In this document: positions 58,758 through 64,000 of the stretch, piece by piece
Numbering within the stretch: position 1 is the stretch's first letter
Layout: each line of letters begins with the position of its first letter
DNA from: Skeletonema tropicum
Lineage: Eukaryota; Bacillariophyta; Thalassiosirophyceae; Thalassiosirales; Thalassiosiraceae
DNA length: 64,000 nt
Assembly (NCBI GenBank): GCA_037178625.1
Contig: CM074133.1
Coordinates: forward strand, 806,001-870,000
Reading direction: 5' to 3'
Position numbers and translations under genes: made by a program
Notes under the pieces: model-generated
Databases searched by the model: none
The model's input: only the letters and a program-made list of their open reading frames with translations
Told to the model about the DNA's origin: nothing

Positions 58758-60539
58758 TCACTCCATTTTCGCCTTCTTTATCGCTTCGTAGGTCAGTACA
58801 GCTTGCTTCACAGCCTTGACATTGTGCACTCGTAAAATATTGCACGCATCACGAATTTCTTCTTTGTTTTCAATTGATACCAAACAGGCGGCAATGGTTC
58901 CGAAATCACGTTCTGCCGGATCACTCTCTCCTGTAACTTTTCCTATGAAGCCTTTCCGACTTGGCCCAAATAAAAATGGCATATTGTCACAGTTGGCACG
59001 TATCACACCCGCTCCTTTTAGCAATGACAAATTCCCATCAACATCCTTTGCAAAGCCAATACCAGGATCCAGAACTTGAAGCCACCGTGGAATGCCAGCC
59101 GCCTCCGCCGCTCTAGATCGTGCCATCAACTCCGTCACCACACCAGACAAGACACCATCATTCTTGGTATAATTCGTCAACGCTTGCATTGTCTTCGGAT
59201 TACCCCGCATATGCATCAAAATCATCGGGACTCCCATTGATGCAACACACGACAACATCTCTGGATCATGTGTACCTCCCGATACATCGTTCACGATATC
59301 GGCACCTACCTCAATGGCGGCTTGCGCGACTCGGGCATTTCGTGTATCGATTGATATCGGGATATCTGACTCTTCTCGAATCCTTTTAATTATCGGTAAT
59401 ACACGATGCAATTCCTCCTCAATCCCCACCGCCTCGGCACCAGGCCGTGTCGACTCCCCACCAATATCAATGATGCCTGCCCCATCTTTTTCCATCTGTA
59501 ATGCTTGTGCCAATGCATCTTCAACCGATTTGGAATATTTTCCACCGTCACTGAAGGAATCGGGGGTTACATTCAGTATTCCTTGTATTATTGTTTCATT
59601 GAATACGAGCATTCGACCACGTGGTAATGGAAGAACTCGATGTGCTGGTGGATATTCTTCTTCACCATCACCATTGTTGTTGTTGTTGTTGGCATTATTG
59701 TCCTTGATCAACATCATCAACAGTTCTGTCATTGACTTATTCAAAACTGGATGAATAATTTCATTCCCACCACCATTCCCCAGTTCCAAATCCATCATGG
59801 GTGCCAAAACAAACTCCCGTTCTTGCATTCTCGGATGAGGTATTATCAGAGTTTCCGATGGTTGATGCATCACTAATGAATTTGGCTGAAGGTCATTATC
59901 ACCAATTGTTTCGGCAGCGGTACCATCCGATGTTGTAACATCATACCCATCATATAACAGAATGTCCAAATCGACTGGTCGTGGCCCATACCGTTGCGAG
60001 TTGCCACTCAGATCTCTTCCCAAGTCATTCTCAACTTGCTTGATAGCAGCGAGTAGTTCCAACGGCGGCAGGGATGTTTCCACTTGGACAGCTCCATTTA
60101 AGAAGTTGGGTTGATCTGTTACATACATTGGTGCGGTGGTTCGTAGAAAGGATGTTTGGAGGAGTTTGATGGAGCCGTTGGATTGGAGGGAGGATAATGC
60201 ATTTGCAATGTTTTGAAAGGTGTTGCCCATGTTGGAACCGACTGCGAGGTAGGCCTTTCGTTTTTCTTCATTGTTTATGTTGTTACCGCTGTTGGTAGCA
60301 TCGTTACTATTATTATTTTGCATGAGCAGCGATCTTGACGAATGATAGTGTCTACAGCGAGACTTGGAATTCACGGCATATCGAGCTCGAGTTGCTGTTG
60401 ATAGTGATGGATAACGACAACCAACGAAGGCTCGTCTTGCAGGAAACGCGAACGCTGTTGATGATGCGAAAATTGTCATTATTGCTATTAGAACGGTGAC
60501 GGCTACTCCTTCGGATAACTTGCTGCTCTTTATCCTCAT
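58758..60539 (-). CDS. HPPK-DHPS bifunctional folate enzyme with plastid-type presequence
   Basis: 593 residues. HPPK (about 90-285), which pyrophosphorylates hydroxymethyl-dihydropterin, has YLAVGSNMGN, RTTAPMYVTDQPNFLN, RYGPRPVDLDILLYDG and IPHPRMQEREFVL. DHPS (about 315-585), which joins that product to p-aminobenzoate, has IQGILNVTPDSFSDGGKY, DIGGESTRPGAEAVG, SIDTRNARVA, VNDVSGG, MHMRGNPKTMQ, LDPGIGFAKD and FGPSRKGFIG. The N-terminus is a signal peptide (VAVTVLIAIMTIFASSTAFA) with the junction TAFAFPARR, an ASAFAP-type motif followed by a basic, Ser-rich transit stretch, predicting plastid import. Plant HPPK-DHPS is mitochondrial, so this location is noteworthy. Single exon. The inserted Asn-run loop is low complexity. 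Confidence 0.95.
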   Translation of the reverse strand: MRIKSSKLSEGVAVTVLIAIMTIFASSTAFAFPARRAFVGCRYPSLSTATRARYAVNSKSRCRHYHSSRSLLMQNNNSNDATNSGNNINNEEKRKAYLAVGSNMGNTFQNIANALSSLQSNGSIKLLQTSFLRTTAPMYVTDQPNFLNGAVQVETSLPPLELLAAIKQVENDLGRDLSGNSQRYGPRPVDLDILLYDGYDVTTSDGTAAETIGDNDLQPNSLVMHQPSETLIIPHPRMQEREFVLAPMMDLELGNGGGNEIIHPVLNKSMTELLMMLIKDNNANNNNNNGDGEEEYPPAHRVLPLPRGRMLVFNETIIQGILNVTPDSFSDGGKYSKSVEDALAQALQMEKDGAGIIDIGGESTRPGAEAVGIEEELHRVLPIIKRIREESDIPISIDTRNARVAQAAIEVGADIVNDVSGGTHDPEMLSCVASMGVPMILMHMRGNPKTMQALTNYTKNDGVLSGVVTELMARSRAAEAAGIPRWLQVLDPGIGFAKDVDGNLSLLKGAGVIRANCDNMPFLFGPSRKGFIGKVTGESDPAERDFGTIAACLVSIENKEEIRDACNILRVHNVKAVKQAVLTYEAIKKAKME

Positions 60540-60932
60540 TTCCTGCTGTGTTTGGGCCCCGTTACTCTGACTATGGGTTGATGTTCATCATGATAAGTAT
60601 CTCTAGAGAGCTAGTCAGCGCTGGTTGTTGTTTTGCCTGCATGCGGAGCGAGGCTTGATTTTTGATTTTGAAATCTCGAGGCGAATATGGCGGGAATCGT
60701 AAAAGACATCAATCTCAAAAAATTGCGCCAAACCATTTTCGAACTTCCCTCCACTAATCGCTGAAAGAAAACCACTCAACCATGCATCCATGCCATGATC
60801 CGCAGTCCTATTTCAAACTCGTCCGCGGCAGCGGTTTGATCTTTCAACCCCAGTGAAACGTTAGTGGGTGTAGGAACGATCATAATACTCACAAGCTCCA
60901 ACGATATTCATGCCTTTGACCCACGCTCTACA

Positions 60933-63044
60933 ATGATGGTGCCTCAACACAATGTTCAACGTCCAACACCACTGTCTCCTCCTCACAAGGGATCCAACCC
61001 ACATCTATTGACACCAACCAAGCGAAGATGTGTCACAACCCCATCCAAGAAATCCCGCAGGAATACCAATCTACCATCTCTCTCGCCACCCCTTATCCGA
61101 ACTCCATCAAAGAATAAAGACTCGGAATTCTCCACTTGGACCAGTGATCGATTCATACCCAATCGGTCACACTTGAATGTCGATGTGGCACGAGCCAATG
61201 TGGAATCGGCAGAGAAGAATTTATCCAAAACATTTGAGAAATTTGCAAAGAATATTGGGGAGAATGGTGATCCTAATTCCCAATCGTCTGTTCCTCCACC
61301 TCCTCCCAGGAGTCCATCGGGTACTTCTATTCAGGAGGAGGCTTTGACTCCTCTTCAGGTTGAATTTCGCAGAAGGATGAGAGGAGCGTTGTTGAATATT
61401 CCAATGGAAGATGCCAATAGCCGCATGATTGGAAACAATTCCTCATCGAACAATACTGATAATGGTGTATCTGCCACCTCATCGATTACGGACAGTGTGG
61501 GGAATAGCAACAGAGAGAACATATCCAGTATGGTTTATGCGTCTCTTCCCAGTCAGCAGGAAGAGGAGGAGGAGACATCGTCTGTGGCACCCAGGAGAGG
61601 ATTTCAGCGCATGCTTTCATTTCAAGGAATGAGAGATGACTCTTCCACAACATCATCATTTCGAACCAAGTCTTCTGGATCACTTGGTAATGGTGACGAT
61701 TTCAGTAGCAGTGCCAACAGAAGTATCACCGGTGGTGACAGAGGAGCATCCTTATCCCCCAAACGCCGTTTGATTCGTCAACAAAGTTTCAATTCTACCA
61801 TACCTCATTCACCTCATCGCCGGAGGCCCAGCCCTAGCCCCTGTCAATCTCCAAAACCCGCGGCAATTGACCCTTTCTCACATGATCAACTACATGTTCT
61901 CCATCGGGCTGCTTCCAATGGGGCGGGATCACAATTTGATTCATTATCTCAAGCGGAGAATCGATTACGAAGTGTGACCAAATCAGTCGGCAGGCGTATT
62001 CCAAAGACACCATCGCGAATTTTGGATGCTCCCGAGTTGGTGGATGATTATTATCTTAATTTAGTGAGTTGGGGCGAAAACAATGTTTTAGCCGTTGCAC
62101 TTGGTCAATGTGTGTACCTTTGGGAGGCTGCCACTGGCAACATTCGACACTTGCTTACTTTGCAGCATGATGATGACTTTGTTACCAGTGTATCTTGGGT
62201 GAGAGACAAGGCCAATGCAAACTACATTGCCATTGGGACGAATCATAATGCAGTGCAACTGTGGGATGCCGAGGCGGAACGTCGATTACGCACTCTGGAT
62301 GGGCACAGTGCTCGAGTTGGAGCATTGTCGTGGAATCAACACTGGTTGTCTTCTGGTGGACGAGATTCGCAGATCATTCAGCACGACGTGAGAAGTCGGA
62401 ATCATATTGTATCAACATATGTGGGGCATACCCAAGAAGTCTGTGGTTTGAGGTGGAATGATGAGGGAAGTACTCTCGCGAGTGGAGGGAATGAAAATCT
62501 GTTGTGCTTATGGGATGCGTCAATGTCAAGAAGAGGAAACAATAGTAGCTACAATCGCTCAGAGAATTTTGATCAGTCGAATATTGGGCCCAGACTTCAT
62601 TTGATGCAACACAAGGCAGCTGTGAAAGCATTGGCATGGTGTCCTTTCCATCGAGGACTGCTTGCGAGTGGCGGAGGTACTGCTGATAGGACAATCAAGT
62701 TTTGGAACACCAACTCTGGTGCAGTCTTGAACTCGGTCGACACTGGATCGCAAGTGTGTTCACTGCTTTGGTCCAAGCATCAGAGAGAACTTTGTTCGAG
62801 TCATGGATTTAGTGAGAATCAGTTGATTCTGTGGAAGTACCCGACCATGACGAAGATTCAAGAGTTTAAGGGCCATACTGCTCGTGTGCTTCATATGGAT
62901 CAAAGTCCAGATGGTGGGTGCGTGGTTTCAGCGGCAGCTGATGAAACGCTTCGTTTCTGGGATGTGTTTGGGAGTGCACCGAATGAGAGGAAGGGGAAAG
63001 CGTTGTCGATGGGAAATTTCTGTGGAAGCCCAATGATTCGATAG
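60933..63044 (+). CDS. CDH1/FZR-type WD40 activator of the APC/C
   Basis: 703 residues from ATG 60933 (MMVPQHNV); the frame is open a little upstream but without ATG. The C-box DRFIPNRS is at residues 72-79, and many SP/TP sites precede the propeller, as expected for CDK control. KTPSRILDAPELVDDYYLNL leads into seven WD40 repeats (VYLWEAATG, VQLWDAEAE, LCLWDAS, IKFWNTNSG, LRFWDVF). The protein ends SPMIR, the Ile-Arg tail that binds APC3/CDC27. The order C-box, RIPKTP segment, propeller, IR is that of CDC20/FZR proteins; RIP(K)TPSRILDAP favours the FZR/CDH1/CCS52 branch. It directs cyclin and other substrates to ubiquitylation in late mitosis and G1. Confidence 0.93.
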   Translation: MMVPQHNVQRPTPLSPPHKGSNPHLLTPTKRRCVTTPSKKSRRNTNLPSLSPPLIRTPSKNKDSEFSTWTSDRFIPNRSHLNVDVARANVESAEKNLSKTFEKFAKNIGENGDPNSQSSVPPPPPRSPSGTSIQEEALTPLQVEFRRRMRGALLNIPMEDANSRMIGNNSSSNNTDNGVSATSSITDSVGNSNRENISSMVYASLPSQQEEEEETSSVAPRRGFQRMLSFQGMRDDSSTTSSFRTKSSGSLGNGDDFSSSANRSITGGDRGASLSPKRRLIRQQSFNSTIPHSPHRRRPSPSPCQSPKPAAIDPFSHDQLHVLHRAASNGAGSQFDSLSQAENRLRSVTKSVGRRIPKTPSRILDAPELVDDYYLNLVSWGENNVLAVALGQCVYLWEAATGNIRHLLTLQHDDDFVTSVSWVRDKANANYIAIGTNHNAVQLWDAEAERRLRTLDGHSARVGALSWNQHWLSSGGRDSQIIQHDVRSRNHIVSTYVGHTQEVCGLRWNDEGSTLASGGNENLLCLWDASMSRRGNNSSYNRSENFDQSNIGPRLHLMQHKAAVKALAWCPFHRGLLASGGGTADRTIKFWNTNSGAVLNSVDTGSQVCSLLWSKHQRELCSSHGFSENQLILWKYPTMTKIQEFKGHTARVLHMDQSPDGGCVVSAAADETLRFWDVFGSAPNERKGKALSMGNFCGSPMIR

Positions 63045-63244
63045 ATGGATGGAAGTGTGTAAAGTGTCAATGTCAGTCAATTGAATGATATATAATATGT
63101 GGTGCATGATTGTGTATGTCTTAGCTAACTTTTAACTTTAATCGAAAGCAATTGTGATCAACGTCTTCAAAAATTCATTCAAGGCATTCATGTAGTCAAT
63201 AAGATTACCCCTAGAGTATGGCATCCCCCAAACAAACTCAATAT
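63045..63244. other. convergent 3' flanks
   Basis: 200 bases between two convergent genes, with no feature. Confidence 0.4.
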
Positions 63245-63791
63245 TTAAGCAGTTGACTTCTCGAAAGACTTTTCAAAGTTGGCAAAATCGTCAGCAGAAC
63301 GAGCCTCACTATCATACTTCACAACACTTCCATCAGCCTTGATAAAGTTCACAGTGGGGAAGCTCTCTGTATTCATGCTACCCTGAACAAAGTCACGCTC
63401 CTCATCTCCACGGAACTTGTAAACGGGAACACCAGCACTCTCAGCATACTTGGCAAATTCCTCCTCCATTCCCTGGCAGAATTGGCACCATGGTGCGTAA
63501 ACAGCAACAATCGCCTCCTTTCCACTGCCAATGATTTCCTTAGCCTCGTCAACGGATGCAATGTTCTGAACGGCACCCTCTTCCCACAAGTCACGATCGA
63601 AGGTTTGTTCGGCTCCGGCAACGTGGATACCGCATTCAGTCTTGGTGGATCCATCTTTGTTGGCCAAACCGACGAATCGTCCCTTACGTTCGCAGGCGTA
63701 GTCGAGCCATGGGGTTTTGTCTCCCTCGAACTTGAAGTTGACGAATTTGGTGGATCCATCCTCTGGGATGGGGATGGTATCCTTGGCATCT
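63245..63791 (-). CDS. last exon of an APS-reductase-like protein (thioredoxin-type C-terminus)
   Basis: No ATG is present ahead of the domain. A splice acceptor CTCACAG ends at 63792, so exon sequence starts at 63791 and earlier exons lie beyond the window. The visible 180 or so residues hold RDAKDTIPIPEDG, RKGRFVG, KTECGIH (the Cys motif that ends the reductase part of APS/PAPS reductases) and a thioredoxin/glutaredoxin-like domain, with YAPWCQFCQGMEEEF as active site (CxxC), KFRGDEERDFVQ and SFPTVNFI. This layout is that of plant-type APR, which reduces adenosine phosphosulfate with glutathione in plastid sulfate assimilation. The reductase core is not visible, so a PDI-like protein remains possible. 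Confidence 0.65.
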
Positions 63792-64000
63792 CTGTGAGAT
63801 AAAATTGTTGTTTGTTTGAGTGAACAATCATTGTTGAGGTGATTGTCGTTGGTTGCATCATTCACAATTGTTTTATTGACAAGAAATGATCGATAAGTAC
63901 GGTTTCCAAGTCATTAGCCAATTTGCAGATATGAAAACGTTACAAAAACAGCACATCATGTGTGCACAAATCATAAACCACACAATCCACCACCAAAAAC
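63792..64000 (-). other. intron or upstream sequence of the APS-reductase-like gene
   Basis: AT-rich sequence upstream of the acceptor at 63792. No donor can be placed with confidence before the window ends. Confidence 0.4.

Noticed and set aside
60864..60932. GTG start extending the FZR protein by 23 residues
   Set aside because: Non-ATG start with no support; the in-frame ATG pair at 60933 is the natural start.

Overview
This window looks like nuclear DNA of a diatom, probably centric, though the species cannot be fixed from sequence alone. The evidence is: (i) several plastid-type presequences in which a signal peptide ends in an A-F junction (FTLP in the BASS-type carrier and zeta-carotene desaturase, STAFAFP in the folate enzyme), matching the ASAFAP motif of complex red plastids; (ii) short GT-AG introns of about 90-170 bases; (iii) compact, mostly single-exon genes on both strands with short spacers.

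Layout. 1-19.2 kb is gene-dense. It holds the N-terminus of a PARP/RING-type protein running off the left edge, a C2-like membrane protein, a plastid BASS carrier, a DUF1415 protein, a complete PARP-RING-Deltex fusion, a truncated second copy of the C2-like gene hit by a solo LTR, a glycosyltransferase-like gene with an in-frame stop, zeta-carotene desaturase, two unknown genes and an HRD1-type ERAD ubiquitin ligase. 19.3-28.3 kb is a tandem array: four copies of a small secreted protein gene, three of them followed by a severed 3' end of a MATE transporter gene and the last by the near-full-length parent. 28.4-31.3 kb is repeat-rich and gene-poor. 31.4-53.8 kb is a direct tandem duplication of a roughly 7.77 kb cassette holding a MATE efflux transporter and a non-ribosomal peptide synthetase (NRPS). 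The left unit is decayed: a Ty3/gypsy retrotransposon with identical LTRs sits in the MATE gene, and both genes carry one-base frameshifts. The right unit has both genes open and carries a short hAT element downstream. 53.8-57.3 kb holds gene and transposon relics. 57.6-64 kb is again gene-dense: an NSE3/MAGE-type SMC5/6 subunit, HPPK-DHPS, a CDH1/FZR activator of the APC/C, and the last exon of an APS-reductase-like gene.

How genes may work together. The MATE-NRPS pair looks like a small biosynthetic cluster: the NRPS (partial C - A - carrier - C) makes an amino-acid-derived product and the MATE protein could export it. A block of about 170-180 bases is shared upstream of both genes in both units, suggesting common control. 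PARP, RING and Deltex C-terminal domains in one protein would join ADP-ribose transfer to ubiquitin ligation in a single chain.

The duplications give internal controls. Empty sites in one copy prove element insertions in the other, with exact target-site duplications, and the intact cassette shows where the frameshifts lie. Several one-base differences could still be assembly errors in repeated DNA.
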